From CAMFTQ01 sp051881615 (GTDB taxonomy: Bacteria; Bacillota; Clostridia; Oscillospirales; Acutalibacteraceae), in contig JBJEQF010000024.1 of the NCBI GenBank assembly GCA_051881615.1, positions 1 to 64,000 of the forward strand: a DNA stretch of 64,000 bases. The letters are read 5' to 3'. Position numbers and translations under genes: made by a program. Each line of letters starts with the position of its first letter. The stretch's first letter is position 1. The notes beneath the pieces were generated by a model. It made no database searches and was not told the DNA's origin. It saw nothing but the letters and a program-made list of their open reading frames with translations. Positions 49,083 to 58,617 of the stretch are shown here, piece by piece.

Positions 49083-50072
49083 GTGCCGAGAGATTTTATG
49101 AATGAAGCGTCACCGATAATTAAGGATTACCTGAATTATCTGCAAACTGTTAAAGAAAGATCGCCAAAAACTATTGACGAGTATTTTTCAGATTTACGAC
49201 TGTTTTTCAGGTATATAAAATCATCACGCAGGTTAGTTCCTGATGATTTACCGTTTGACAACATTCCCGTTGACGATGTAGATATTGATTTAATTAAATC
49301 AGTTACTCTGACTGATGCTTATGAATTTATGAATTATCTTCTGCGTGAGCGTTCAAACAATGCTAAATCACGTGCAAGAAAAACATCAAGTCTGAAGAAC
49401 TTTTTTAAATATTTAGAGGTTAAAAAGCATTTGCTTGATAAAAATCCGATGAAGGAATTAGAGGTTCCAAAGCCTCAGAAATCTGTTCCTAAATACTTAA
49501 CGCTTGAACAAAGCCTTGAGCTTTTAAATGCAGTTGAGGGTGAATTCAAGGAACGTGACTACTGTATTCTGACAATATTCTTAAACTGCGGCTTGCGACT
49601 GTCTGAGCTGTGCGGATTGAATTTTAACGATATTCGCTCCGATAATACTATGCGTGTAAAAGGTAAAGGCAACAAGGAACGAATTTTGTACTTAAATCAA
49701 GCCTGTGTTGACGCTATAAATGAATATAAAAAAGTCCGTCCCGTAGATGTCAAGGACAGACAAGCGCTGTTTATAAGCCGTCAGAACAACCGTATCAGCC
49801 AAAAAACCGTTCAGGCTATGGTGTATAAATACCTTGCGAAAATCGGTCTTGACTCACAGGGATATTCCTGTCATAAGCTAAGGCATACAGCGGCAACGCT
49901 GATGTATCAGCACGGAAATGTTGACGTAAGAGTATTGCAGGAGGTTTTAGGACACGAAAACTTAGGTACTACTCAAATCTACACCCACACAAGCTCACAG
50001 CAGAAAAAGGACGCAATAGAATCAAACCCGCTTTCTAATATAAAGCCGAAGAAGGACGATAAAAAAGAATAG
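49083..50072 (+). CDS. Xer-type chromosomal tyrosine recombinase (XerC/XerD-like)
   Basis: 329 residues with both domains: SAM-like core-binding part (I-I-K-D-Y-L-N-Y-L...S-P-K-T-I-D-E-Y) and catalytic domain with C-G-L-R-L-S-E-L, K-G-K-G-N-K-E-R, H-K-L-R-H-T-A-A-T, L-G-H-E-N-L-G-T-T-Q-I-Y-T-H. Likely role in chromosome dimer resolution. GTG 49083 after GGAGGG is chosen because the N-terminus then matches the typical clostridial form; the frame is open to 49062 and ATG 49098 is an alternative. The integrated element ends 35 bases before it, so its promoter was probably replaced or moved. Confidence 0.9.
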   Translation: MPRDFMNEASPIIKDYLNYLQTVKERSPKTIDEYFSDLRLFFRYIKSSRRLVPDDLPFDNIPVDDVDIDLIKSVTLTDAYEFMNYLLRERSNNAKSRARKTSSLKNFFKYLEVKKHLLDKNPMKELEVPKPQKSVPKYLTLEQSLELLNAVEGEFKERDYCILTIFLNCGLRLSELCGLNFNDIRSDNTMRVKGKGNKERILYLNQACVDAINEYKKVRPVDVKDRQALFISRQNNRISQKTVQAMVYKYLAKIGLDSQGYSCHKLRHTAATLMYQHGNVDVRVLQEVLGHENLGTTQIYTHTSSQQKKDAIESNPLSNIKPKKDDKKE

Positions 50073-50104
50073 CTCCCCTACCCTATTTCTGCCATATATT
50101 GGCA

Positions 50105-50147
50105 AAAGGCTGATGCGAAATACTCGCACCAGCCTTAATTTTTTTGG
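50105..50147. terminator. Terminator between convergent xer and lysA
   Basis: AAGGCTG-A-TGCGA (from 50106) pairs with TCGCA-C-CAGCCTT (to 50136), then AATTTTTTT on the plus strand. Confidence 0.88.
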
Positions 50148-50149
50148 GA

Positions 50150-51448
50150 TTAAATATCATTCCTGATTAAATCCTCATAGCTCTCTCTTTTAACAATCAC
50201 ACGTGCTTTGCCGTTGTTTACCATAACAATAGGCGGTTTTGCAATTCTGTTGTAGTTTGATGCCATCGAGTAGTTGTATGCGCCTGTTGACAAAACAGCG
50301 AGCGTGTCCCCTACCTCAACCTTTGCAACCTTTGTGTTTTCCTGAATGAGGTCGCCGCTTTCACAGCATTTGCCTGCAACGGTTACCGTCTGCTCAGGCT
50401 CTTTGTCAGCCTTTGATGCGTTTACTACTGTGTATTCCGACTGATAAAGAGCATAACGGATATTGTCGCACATACCGCCGTCAACAGAAACGTATGTTCT
50501 GACATTTGGGATTTCCTTAATTCCGCCTACGGTGTAAAGCGTAACGCCTGCTTCGCCTACTACCGAACGTCCCGGCTCAATGTAAATAAACGGAACAGGT
50601 ACGCCGTGCTCTTCTGCCTTTGCCTTTACAGCTGTTGAAACCTTTTCCATATAGCTTTCGTACGGCTTAGGCTCATCGTTTTCTGTGTAGTGAATACCAA
50701 AGCCGCCGCCTAAATTAAGCTCTGAAATAACGCAGTTAAGCTCATTTTTAATCTTAGCTATAAAGTCCATCATAATTTCAGCCGCAGTCACAAACGGGTC
50801 AATATCAAAAATCTGTGAGCCGATATGGCAGTGAAGCTCCTTTAAGCAAACATTGTCATATGAAATTGCTTTCTTTACCGCCTCAAAAGCCTCGCCTGTT
50901 TCAAGAGCGAAGCCGAATTTTGAGTCAATCTGACCTGTTCTGATGAAATTATGCGTGTGAGCGTCAACACCCGGCTTAATTCTGAAGGATATGCTTGCAA
51001 CCTTGTTCATTTCACCTGCTATGCTGTTTAACAGCTCAAGCTCGTAGAGGTTATCAACAACTATTTTTCCAACGTTGTTTTCAAGTGCCATTTTAAGCTC
51101 TTCCGGAGTTTTGTTATTTCCGTGGAAATGAATTTTCTCAGTCGGAAAGCCTGCCTTAATCGCTGTGTAAAGCTCGCCGCCCGATACTACGTCAAGTCCC
51201 ATATTTTCCTGATTTACAATTCTGCAAAGCTCAAGACAGCTTAAAGCCTTGCTTGCATAAAGCGGTAGTCCGTTGCCGTTATAATACTTTTCAAACGACT
51301 TGACATATGATTTGCAGGTATTTCTGATTACATTTTCATCAAGAATGTAAAGAGGTGTGCCGTATTCCTTTGCAAGCTCTACAGTATCACAGCCTCCTAC
51401 AGTCAGATGTCCTTTTTCATTTACACTGATACAATCGTTTACATACAT
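50150..51448 (-). CDS. lysA: Diaminopimelate decarboxylase
   Basis: 432 residues, fold type III PLP enzyme. P-L-Y-I-L-D-E near the start, the PLP lysine in Y-A-S-K-A-L-S, H-F-H-G-N-N-K-T, H-C-H-I-G-S-Q-I, G-G-G-F-G-I, E-P-G-R-S-V and the active-site C-C-E-S-G-D. Last step of lysine synthesis. Overlaps or abuts engB (2 bases apart), same strand. Confidence 0.97.
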   Translation of the reverse strand: MYVNDCISVNEKGHLTVGGCDTVELAKEYGTPLYILDENVIRNTCKSYVKSFEKYYNGNGLPLYASKALSCLELCRIVNQENMGLDVVSGGELYTAIKAGFPTEKIHFHGNNKTPEELKMALENNVGKIVVDNLYELELLNSIAGEMNKVASISFRIKPGVDAHTHNFIRTGQIDSKFGFALETGEAFEAVKKAISYDNVCLKELHCHIGSQIFDIDPFVTAAEIMMDFIAKIKNELNCVISELNLGGGFGIHYTENDEPKPYESYMEKVSTAVKAKAEEHGVPVPFIYIEPGRSVVGEAGVTLYTVGGIKEIPNVRTYVSVDGGMCDNIRYALYQSEYTVVNASKADKEPEQTVTVAGKCCESGDLIQENTKVAKVEVGDTLAVLSTGAYNYSMASNYNRIAKPPIVMVNNGKARVIVKRESYEDLIRNDI

Positions 51449-51450
51449 TG

Positions 51451-52056
51451 TTACTCCACCATACTTTCCTCAAAATTTTGAACATACTCGTCAATAACGC
51501 TTCGTATATCCTCTGCGCCCTCTCCTGTCTGTGCCGAAAAGGGAAATACCGAAATATCGGGATAATCCCTTAGCTCTTCTTGAAGATTCTCAAGCCTTTG
51601 CGAAATCTGTGATTTTTTCAGCTTGTCCTTTTTTGTCAGCACGATAATAAAAGGAAAACCGTTCTGATAAAGAAAATCTATCATCTGCATATCGTCCTTA
51701 GTAGGAGGATGGCGCATATCTACAATCTGTACCACAAGGCAGAAATTTCTGTCCTGTGCAAAATATCCCTCCATAAGCTCTGCCCATCTCAGCTTTTCGC
51801 TCTGAGATACCTTTGCATAGCCGTAGCCGGGCAAATCGACAAGGTGAAAGGAATCTACGCTGAAAAAGTTAATTGTGGCAGTTTTGCCCGGAGTGGCGCT
51901 CACTCTTGCAAGCGACTTTCTGTTCACAAGCTTGTTAATAAGGGAGGACTTGCCGACGTTAGAACGTCCCGAAAAAATAACCTCGGGTTTTTCTGATTTC
52001 GGCAGCTGCTTTGCACTGCCTGCGGCAAACTCAAATTTTACATTGTTAATATTCAA
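51451..52056 (-). CDS. engB: Ribosome biogenesis GTP-binding protein EngB (YsxC)
   Basis: 201 residues. G-R-S-N-V-G-K-S-S-L-I-N (G1), T-P-G-K-T (G2), D-L-P-G-Y-G-Y-A (G3), L-T-K-K-D (G4) and F-S-A-Q-T-G (G5). Needed for 50S assembly. Placed after lon, as in Bacillus (lonA-ysxC). Confidence 0.96.
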   Translation of the reverse strand: MNINNVKFEFAAGSAKQLPKSEKPEVIFSGRSNVGKSSLINKLVNRKSLARVSATPGKTATINFFSVDSFHLVDLPGYGYAKVSQSEKLRWAELMEGYFAQDRNFCLVVQIVDMRHPPTKDDMQMIDFLYQNGFPFIIVLTKKDKLKKSQISQRLENLQEELRDYPDISVFPFSAQTGEGAEDIRSVIDEYVQNFEESMVE

Positions 52057-52076
52057 AGCATCACTCTCCCTTTGTT

Positions 52077-54482
52077 TTATTGTGCAGTTACCTGATTTAC
52101 CTTGCTTGTTACATCAGGCTGTAATAAAATACTGTTAAATTCTATTTTAGAAATTACAGGTGCTTCTGCAAAAACAACCTTGAATACATCCTTTATGGTT
52201 TCTACAGGAATAAACTCAACGTTAGCTTTTACTATGTCGTCAACATCGGCTAAATCGCTGTAATTCCTTTTTGGAATAATTACCGTACTCATACCGTTCT
52301 TATAAGCCGCCATACTCTTTTCTTTTAAACCGCCAATCGGCAGTACTCTGCCTCTTAGTGTAATCTCGCCTGTCATGGCAACGTCGTGTCTTACAGGCTT
52401 CGCAGAAAGTGCAGAATAAATGGCTGTGGCCATTGTGATACCTGCTGACGGTCCGTCCTTTGGAACTGCTCCCTCGGGTGCGTGAATATGTATGTCGCAG
52501 TTTTTATAAAAATCACCTGAAATGCCGAGTGCGTCCGAGTGGCTTCTGATGCACGTTACAGCCGCCCTTGCCGACTCCTGCATAACATCGCCGAGAGAGC
52601 CTGTGATTTCTATTTTGCCTGTTCCCTGCATAACCGCAACCTCAATAGGCAAAATCTCGCCGCCGACTGATGTCCAAGCAAGTCCGTTTACAAGACCGAT
52701 TTCGTCTGTTTTTGAAAGCTCGTCACCAAGGTACTTCTTAGGTCCGAGCATAGATTCAAGCTCTTTATCGGTAATTTTAACAGCATCTGTATCACCGTTT
52801 ACAATCTGAACGGCAGATTTGCGGATAAGCTCGGCTATTTTTCGCTCTAAGGAACGAACGCCTGCTTCTTTAACGTAGTTATCAATTAAAACGTAAAGTG
52901 CCTTGTCGTTAATTTTAAGCTGTTTTGGCGTCAGACCGCAGTTTTTGAGCTGTTTTGGCAGTAAATGCTTTTTAGCAATATTGAACTTTTCTTCACGTGT
53001 GTAGCTGTCAAGCTCGATAACGTCCATTCTGTCACGAAGCGGAGCAGGAATAGCTCCGAAATCGTTTGCTGTAGTTATGAACATAACATTTGACAGGTCA
53101 AACGGCAGGTCAATGTAATGATCCTGAAATGTGCTGTTTTGCTCAGCGTCTAAAACCTCAAGCAGTGCCGAAGTAGGATCACCCTTATAATCGCTTGCGA
53201 GCTTGTCTACCTCGTCAAGTATTAAAAGCGGATTGTTTACACCGGCAGTTTTTATTGCGCTGATAATTCGTCCCGGCATTGCACCGATATACGTTTTTCT
53301 GTGTCCTCTGATTTCGGCTTCATCGTGAACGCCGCCTAAGGCGATTCTCTGGGATTTTCTGTTTATCGCCTCTGCAATAGACTGCGCTATAGAGGTCTTA
53401 CCGACACCCGGAGGGCCTACAAGACAAATAATATGTCCTTTTGCATTCGGTGCAAGCTTTTTAATTGCAAGCTGTTCAATAATTCTTTCTTTGACTTTAT
53501 TTAAGCCGTAATGGTTTTTATCAAGAGCCGCTTTAACCTTTTTAAGATCAATACGTTCCTTTGAGGATTTCTTCCAGGGAAGTTCAAGACAGCAATCAAG
53601 GTAATTTCTGATAACTGTTGCTTCGTGACTGCCAAACGGCATCTTGCACAGCTTGTCACATTCCTTTAGGAGTGTTTCTTCAACGGTATCAGGAAGCTTC
53701 AAGGAGAATATTTTGTCACGATACATTTCAGCTTCGCTTGACGGACTGTCGTCCTCTCCTAATTCCTCCTGAATAACATTAAGCTGTTCACGAAGATAAT
53801 AGTCGCGCTGGTTTTTTGCAATATTATCCTGAGTTTTTCTGTTGATTTCTTCCTCAATTTTTAAGATATTAACTTCGTCCTCTAATATTTCAAGCAGGTA
53901 TTCGAGCCTGTCCGTTGGATTTGATGTTTCAAGGATACTCTGCTTAACTCTGTAATCAAGCATAATATTACCTGCAATATAGTCGGCAAGCTCACTCGGA
54001 TTTTCGGTAAGTCCTACCTTGAATAAGATGTCAGGCGGAAGCTTCGGCGTAAGCTCAAGGTACTGCTCAAACGCTCTTTTTACGGTACGCATAAGTGCTT
54101 TGTCCTGAGTATTTGGTACTATCTGAACCTGTGGCAGAGGTTCAATATCCGCTAACAGGAATCTTCTGTTCGGAATATGAGAACGCATAGCCGCACGGTA
54201 TTTCGTGTCAACTACAATTCTTATCATATCCTCCGATTTTTTCAGAACCTGAACAACATTTGCAACTACTCCGGTAGTATAAAGGTCGTTAATAGACGGG
54301 TCAGACTTAGAAGCGTCAATCTGCGAAGTCAGAAATATAGTCTGATTTGTTGTCATTGCCTTTGTAATTGCGTTGATTGACTTTTGTCTTGCAACATCAA
54401 AATGTATAATCGTTTTCGGAAAAACAACTATTCCGCGCAGCGGCAATACCGGTAATTGAATATAATTTTCCTCTTTATTCAT
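52077..54482 (-). CDS. lon: ATP-dependent protease Lon
   Basis: About 801 residues. N-terminal substrate domain (L-P-V-L-P-L-R-G-I-V-V-F-P), AAA+ module with G-P-P-G-V-G-K-T-S, and protease domain with catalytic serine in P-K-D-G-P-S-A-G-I-T and lysine in G-G-L-K-E-K. ATG 54482 follows AGGAGGTG; a longer in-frame start lies in the leader. Preceded by a palindrome overlapping the transcription start (54507-54525), suggesting repressor control. Confidence 0.97.
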   Translation of the reverse strand: MNKEENYIQLPVLPLRGIVVFPKTIIHFDVARQKSINAITKAMTTNQTIFLTSQIDASKSDPSINDLYTTGVVANVVQVLKKSEDMIRIVVDTKYRAAMRSHIPNRRFLLADIEPLPQVQIVPNTQDKALMRTVKRAFEQYLELTPKLPPDILFKVGLTENPSELADYIAGNIMLDYRVKQSILETSNPTDRLEYLLEILEDEVNILKIEEEINRKTQDNIAKNQRDYYLREQLNVIQEELGEDDSPSSEAEMYRDKIFSLKLPDTVEETLLKECDKLCKMPFGSHEATVIRNYLDCCLELPWKKSSKERIDLKKVKAALDKNHYGLNKVKERIIEQLAIKKLAPNAKGHIICLVGPPGVGKTSIAQSIAEAINRKSQRIALGGVHDEAEIRGHRKTYIGAMPGRIISAIKTAGVNNPLLILDEVDKLASDYKGDPTSALLEVLDAEQNSTFQDHYIDLPFDLSNVMFITTANDFGAIPAPLRDRMDVIELDSYTREEKFNIAKKHLLPKQLKNCGLTPKQLKINDKALYVLIDNYVKEAGVRSLERKIAELIRKSAVQIVNGDTDAVKITDKELESMLGPKKYLGDELSKTDEIGLVNGLAWTSVGGEILPIEVAVMQGTGKIEITGSLGDVMQESARAAVTCIRSHSDALGISGDFYKNCDIHIHAPEGAVPKDGPSAGITMATAIYSALSAKPVRHDVAMTGEITLRGRVLPIGGLKEKSMAAYKNGMSTVIIPKRNYSDLADVDDIVKANVEFIPVETIKDVFKVVFAEAPVISKIEFNSILLQPDVTSKVNQVTAQ

Positions 54483-54506
54483 ATTTTGCACCTCCTTGTA
54501 CAAAAC

Positions 54507-54537
54507 AGTACAAATATTCTGTACTTAATTTATTATA
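54507..54537 (-). promoter_or_regulatory. lon promoter -10 with palindromic operator
   Basis: Minus-strand TATAAT (54532-54537) is followed at the expected start of RNA by AGTACA-N7-TGTACT (54507-54525), and then by a second palindrome TTGTACAA (54496-54503) before the ribosome site. Three GTAC cores at about 10- and 13-base steps. Not the CIRCE or CtsR consensus. Confidence 0.5.
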
Positions 54538-54549
54538 AAAATCCAAATA

Positions 54550-54576
54550 GCTGTATGTTGAAAAACAACATACAGC
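54550..54576. terminator. Hairpin between clpX and lon
   Basis: Perfect 11-bp stem GCTGTATGTTG-AAAAA-CAACATACAGC between the lon promoter and the clpX stop. No strong T-run, so it may be an RNA-end stabiliser or weak terminator. Confidence 0.5.
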
Positions 54577-54607
54577 CTTGTATGAAATATAAATTTTAAA
54601 TATAATT

Positions 54608-55897
54608 TTACTTTTTAGAGATACTCTGAACCGCAGGCTTAGAGCGTTTTTTAGCCAAATCCCTGACAATTACAGGCTCTGCTTTGTTTAAAACAGTATC
54701 CTTTGTAATTGTGACGCTGACAACAGACGGATCTGAGGGAATTTCAAACATCAGCTTTGTAAGAATATCCTCCATAATTCCTCTTAGTCCTCTTGCGCCT
54801 GTCTGCTGTTCAACGGCTTTATGTGCAATAGCCTTTAGACCGTCCTCGTCAAATTTAAGCTCAACACCGTCAAGCTCAAAAAGCTTTGTGTACTGCTTTA
54901 CGATTGAGTTTTTGGGAACAGTCAGAATCTGAATAAGCGCATTTTCATCAAGACCGTTGAGTGCGGTAATCACAGGCAAACGACCCACAAGCTCGGGTAT
55001 AATGCCGAATTTCACAAGATCGTGAGAAATTACGTTTTTCATCCAATCTGTGGTGTTAAGCTCTTTTTTCGCCTTGATTTCGGCACCAAAGCCGAGCGAG
55101 GACGAGCCTGTTCGCTTTTCTACAACCTTTTCAAGGCCGTCAAAGGCTCCGCCGCAGATAAAAAGAATGTTTTTTGTGTCAATTTGCAAAAATTCCTGCT
55201 GCGGATGCTTTCTGCCGCCTTGAGGAGGCACGTTTGCAACAGTTCCCTCAAGAATTTTAAGAAGAGCCTGCTGAACACCCTCGCCGCTTACATCACGTGT
55301 TATTGACGGGTTTTCTGACTTTCTTGCGATTTTGTCAATCTCATCAATATAGATGATGCCGTGCTCTGCTTTTTCGATATCAAAATCAGCAGCTTGTATA
55401 AGCTTTAAAAGAATGTTTTCAACATCCTCGCCAACGTAGCCTGCTTCAGTCAATGTAGTAGCGTCTGCTATGGCAAACGGCACGTCAAGAGCCTTTGCCA
55501 GAGTTTGCGCAAGCAGTGTTTTGCCAACGCCTGTAGGGCCTAACAAAAGAACATTGCTCTTTACGAAATCCACGTCGGAATCGTCATTGTATATTCTTTT
55601 GTAGTGATTATATACAGCAACGCTCAACGTAATTTTTGCGTCATCCTGTCCGATTACATATTCGTCAAGAATAGCCTTGATTTCCTGAGGCTTCAATAAT
55701 GAATCTCTGTCGATGATTTCGTTTTCTGATTTTTTCTGATCAAAATCAGGCTCTGAATCCTCAAGAATACACATACATAAATCTACACACTGGTCACAAA
55801 TATATGCACCGTTGCCTGCGATCAGCCTGCCGACCATTTCCTGTGGCTTGCCGCAAAAAGAGCAATATATGTTATGATTGTCGTTTTTGTTAGGCAT
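54608..55897 (-). CDS. clpX: ATP-dependent Clp protease ATP-binding subunit ClpX
   Basis: 429 residues. N-terminal zinc-binding domain C-S-F-C-G-K and C-D-Q-C-V, AAA+ core with G-P-T-G-V-G-K-T, Y-V-G-E-D-V-E-N, I-D-E-I-D-K and Q-Q-A-L-L-K, the I-G-F/L-G-F-type loop (L-G-F-G-A), and sensor G-A-R-G-L-R. Unfoldase feeding ClpP, encoded just upstream. Confidence 0.97.
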   Translation of the reverse strand: MPNKNDNHNIYCSFCGKPQEMVGRLIAGNGAYICDQCVDLCMCILEDSEPDFDQKKSENEIIDRDSLLKPQEIKAILDEYVIGQDDAKITLSVAVYNHYKRIYNDDSDVDFVKSNVLLLGPTGVGKTLLAQTLAKALDVPFAIADATTLTEAGYVGEDVENILLKLIQAADFDIEKAEHGIIYIDEIDKIARKSENPSITRDVSGEGVQQALLKILEGTVANVPPQGGRKHPQQEFLQIDTKNILFICGGAFDGLEKVVEKRTGSSSLGFGAEIKAKKELNTTDWMKNVISHDLVKFGIIPELVGRLPVITALNGLDENALIQILTVPKNSIVKQYTKLFELDGVELKFDEDGLKAIAHKAVEQQTGARGLRGIMEDILTKLMFEIPSDPSVVSVTITKDTVLNKAEPVIVRDLAKKRSKPAVQSISKK

Positions 55898-55911
55898 AAA
55901 CTTTGCTCCTC

Positions 55912-56493
55912 TTATCTCTTTTCGATAACCCTGTCAATCAGACCGTACTCCATAGCCTGCTGTGCAGACATAAAGTTGTCACGCTCTGTGTCCTTTACGA
56001 TTACATCGTAGGGCTGACCTGTGTTCTGAGCCAAAATAGTATTAAGCTTCTTTTTAGTATTAAGGATATGACGAGTATGGATTTCCATATCTGTCGCCTG
56101 TCCCTGCGCTCCGCCGAGTGGCTGGTGAATCATAATTTCACTGTTCGGAAGAGCAAGTCTTTTTCCCTTAGCTCCGGCTGAAAGCAAAAATGCGCCCATA
56201 CTTGCAGCCATACCCATACAAATGGTAGAAACGTCACATTTGATGTACTGCATTGTATCGTAAATTGCAAGTCCGTCAGATACAGAACCGCCCGGACTGT
56301 TGATGTAAAGCGAAATATCCTTTGTGGGATCTACACTTTCAAGATACAACAGCTGTGCTACAACTAAGTTAGCCGACACGTTGTTTACCTCTTCGGTAAG
56401 CATAACAATTCTGTCGTTAAGCAGTCTTGAGTAAATATCATAAGAACGCTCGCCTCTGCTTGTCTGTTCAATGACATAAGGAACTAAACTCAT
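55912..56493 (-). CDS. clpP: ATP-dependent Clp protease proteolytic subunit ClpP
   Basis: 193 residues. S-L-V-P-Y-V-I-E-Q-T start, S-P-G-G-S-V oxyanion region, catalytic Ser in M-A-A-S-M-G-A, His in M-I-H-Q-P-L-G-G and Asp in T-E-R-D-N-F. ATG 56493 follows AAAGGTTGG; a slightly longer in-frame start lacks support. Between tig and clpX, the conserved order. Confidence 0.97.
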   Translation of the reverse strand: MSLVPYVIEQTSRGERSYDIYSRLLNDRIVMLTEEVNNVSANLVVAQLLYLESVDPTKDISLYINSPGGSVSDGLAIYDTMQYIKCDVSTICMGMAASMGAFLLSAGAKGKRLALPNSEIMIHQPLGGAQGQATDMEIHTRHILNTKKKLNTILAQNTGQPYDVIVKDTERDNFMSAQQAMEYGLIDRVIEKR

Positions 56494-56553
56494 ATATACC
56501 AACCTTTCAATTATATCAATAAAAGCATAAGCAAAAACAACAGCTGTTATTCA

Positions 56554-57831
56554 TTATTTGATAATTGCGCTTTCTCTTACAAGCTGCATAGCCTTGTCAA
56601 CCTTAACATCAAGTGCAAGGTCTTCAGCTGCGATAAGCTCCTTTACCTTTTCGACATCTGTTTTGTAAGCCTCTGCCAATTTATTGTACTCTGCTTCTAA
56701 AGCTTCATCGTCAACAGCGATTTTTTCTAATTCGGCGATTTTCTCTAAAGCAAGTCTTACCTTAACTCTCTTTTCAGCTTCAGGCTTATACATAACCTTT
56801 AAGCCTTCCATATCCATACCCATATACTGCATATAGGTAGCTAAATCCATACCCTGTGAACGCAGGCGCATATCGAACTCTCTTGTCATATCAGAAACCT
56901 TGTTGTCGTACATAGCCTCGGGAATATCGCCCTGCACAAGCTCAACAAGCTTGTCAACAAGCTGATTGTCTATGTCAGCAATCTTTTCGTCCTCAAGACG
57001 CTTTGCAATAGTTTCTTTTAATTCTGCCTTGTATTCGTCAAGAGTTTCCTTGTCGCTTACATCCTTAACAAACTCATCGTCAACTACAGGAAGCTCCTTA
57101 GCTTTGATTTCGTGGAGCTTAATTTTGAATTCCGACTCCTTGCCTGCAAGATCCTCTGCCTGATAGTCCTCAGGGAAGGTTACAGTAATTGTAAACTCCT
57201 CGTCTGTGCTGTGACCGACAATCTGCTCCTCAAAGCCGGGGATAAACTGGCCGCTGCCTAATTTAAGGTTGAAGTTTTCACCCTTGCCGCCCTCGAAAGC
57301 AACGCCGTCAACAAAGCCCTCAAAGTCGATAACTGCAACGTCATCATTCTGAGCAGGTCTGTCAGATACTGTTACCATTCTGCTGTTTCTGTCACGAACC
57401 TTTTCGATTTCATCGTTTACAAGCTCGTCTGTAACCTCTGTAGATTTAGCTGTTACCTCGATGCCCTTGTAGCTGTCAATTGTAACCTCAGGAGTTACGA
57501 TGATTGTAGCCTTGAATGTAAAGCCGTCCTTGCCGGCTTCTACAGCTTCAAGTGTATCAACCTTAACAAGCTCAAGTCCTGCTTCTTTAACAGCAGCTTC
57601 TAAAGCCTCGGGATAGCAGTCCTGCATAGCGTCATCATAGAATACCTCAGCACCGTAGAACTTTTCGATAATGTGCTTGGGAGCCTTACCCTTTCTGAAG
57701 CCGGGTATATTTATGTTTTTAACCTGCTTTTTATAAACTCTGTTAACAGCAGCACCAAAGGTTTCGCCGTCAACTGTAATTTCCAATTCGTAAGTATTAG
57801 TTTCTTTTAAAGTAGATGCTTTTAAACTCAT
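56554..57831 (-). CDS. tig: Trigger factor
   Basis: 425 residues. N-terminal ribosome-binding domain with the signature G-F-R-K-G-K-A-P (about residue 42), a PPIase (FKBP-like) middle domain (F-E-G-F-V-D-G, G-Q-F-I-P-G-F-E), and a long helical C-terminal chaperone domain. Folds nascent chains at the ribosome exit. Good ribosome site CAGGAGGA. First gene of tig-clpP-clpX. Confidence 0.97.
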   Translation of the reverse strand: MSLKASTLKETNTYELEITVDGETFGAAVNRVYKKQVKNINIPGFRKGKAPKHIIEKFYGAEVFYDDAMQDCYPEALEAAVKEAGLELVKVDTLEAVEAGKDGFTFKATIIVTPEVTIDSYKGIEVTAKSTEVTDELVNDEIEKVRDRNSRMVTVSDRPAQNDDVAVIDFEGFVDGVAFEGGKGENFNLKLGSGQFIPGFEEQIVGHSTDEEFTITVTFPEDYQAEDLAGKESEFKIKLHEIKAKELPVVDDEFVKDVSDKETLDEYKAELKETIAKRLEDEKIADIDNQLVDKLVELVQGDIPEAMYDNKVSDMTREFDMRLRSQGMDLATYMQYMGMDMEGLKVMYKPEAEKRVKVRLALEKIAELEKIAVDDEALEAEYNKLAEAYKTDVEKVKELIAAEDLALDVKVDKAMQLVRESAIIK

Positions 57832-57927
57832 AAGAATTCCTCCTGATTTTTAACAAATTAACGTTATTATAACATATAAAATCTGATTATGCTATAAAAA
57901 ACATATAAATTTTTAAAATTTTATTAT

Positions 57928-58617
57928 TTATCGCACCAAAATCGGTGTAAAACGAACACCGTCGCAGGAAATCAAGCGAAAATCTATTCCCTTGTACTCT
58001 CCGTTTAGTGCATATTTTATTGTGTTAGCACCGTGCAGATGTCCGTAATAACACTTTTTGATTCCGTTTTCCAAAAGAACATTCAACAGTTCTTCGCACT
58101 CTACGCCGCCGTAAACGGGCGGATAATGCAGGAAAGCTACAATTTCTTTATTAAAAAGCTTTGCCCGATTTACCGATGCCGTAAGTCTGCCGACCTCTCT
58201 GTTCAATACCTTTACATCCTCCTGCTCGCTTGCATCAAGAAACCAGCCTCTTGTACCGCAAACGGCAAAGTCACCGACTTCATAGGCATTGTTGAACATC
58301 ACGCTGATAGTGTCAAAACCGTTCTGCTCTAAAAAACTGTCAATCTTCTTCTTTGTTGCCCACCAGTAGTCGTGATTGCCCTTAAGAAGAATTTTTTTGC
58401 CCGGTAAGGAGTTGATAAAGCTGAAATCGTCAACACATTCCTCAAGCTTCATCGCCCACGAAATATCACCTGCAATAACGACAGTATCTTCATCTGTTAT
58501 TAGGCTTTTCCAGTTGCTTTCAAGACGTCTGACGTAATCTGTCCAACCGCTGAAAATATCCATAGGCTTGTCGGTTCCGAGTGAAAGATGCAAATCTGCA
58601 ATAGCAAATAAAGACAT
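57928..58617 (-). CDS. Metallophosphoesterase
   Basis: 229 residues, calcineurin-like fold with all metal motifs: D-L-H-L-S, G-D-I-S-W-A, G-N-H-D-Y-W-W, a single H in F-L-H-Y-P-P-V and G-H-L-H-G. The W-A and Y-W-W extensions mark a clostridial subfamily of unknown substrate. Its start overlaps the thrC stop (TAATG), so it is co-translated with thrC, without an obvious functional link. Confidence 0.88.
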   Translation of the reverse strand: MSLFAIADLHLSLGTDKPMDIFSGWTDYVRRLESNWKSLITDEDTVVIAGDISWAMKLEECVDDFSFINSLPGKKILLKGNHDYWWATKKKIDSFLEQNGFDTISVMFNNAYEVGDFAVCGTRGWFLDASEQEDVKVLNREVGRLTASVNRAKLFNKEIVAFLHYPPVYGGVECEELLNVLLENGIKKCYYGHLHGANTIKYALNGEYKGIDFRLISCDGVRFTPILVR

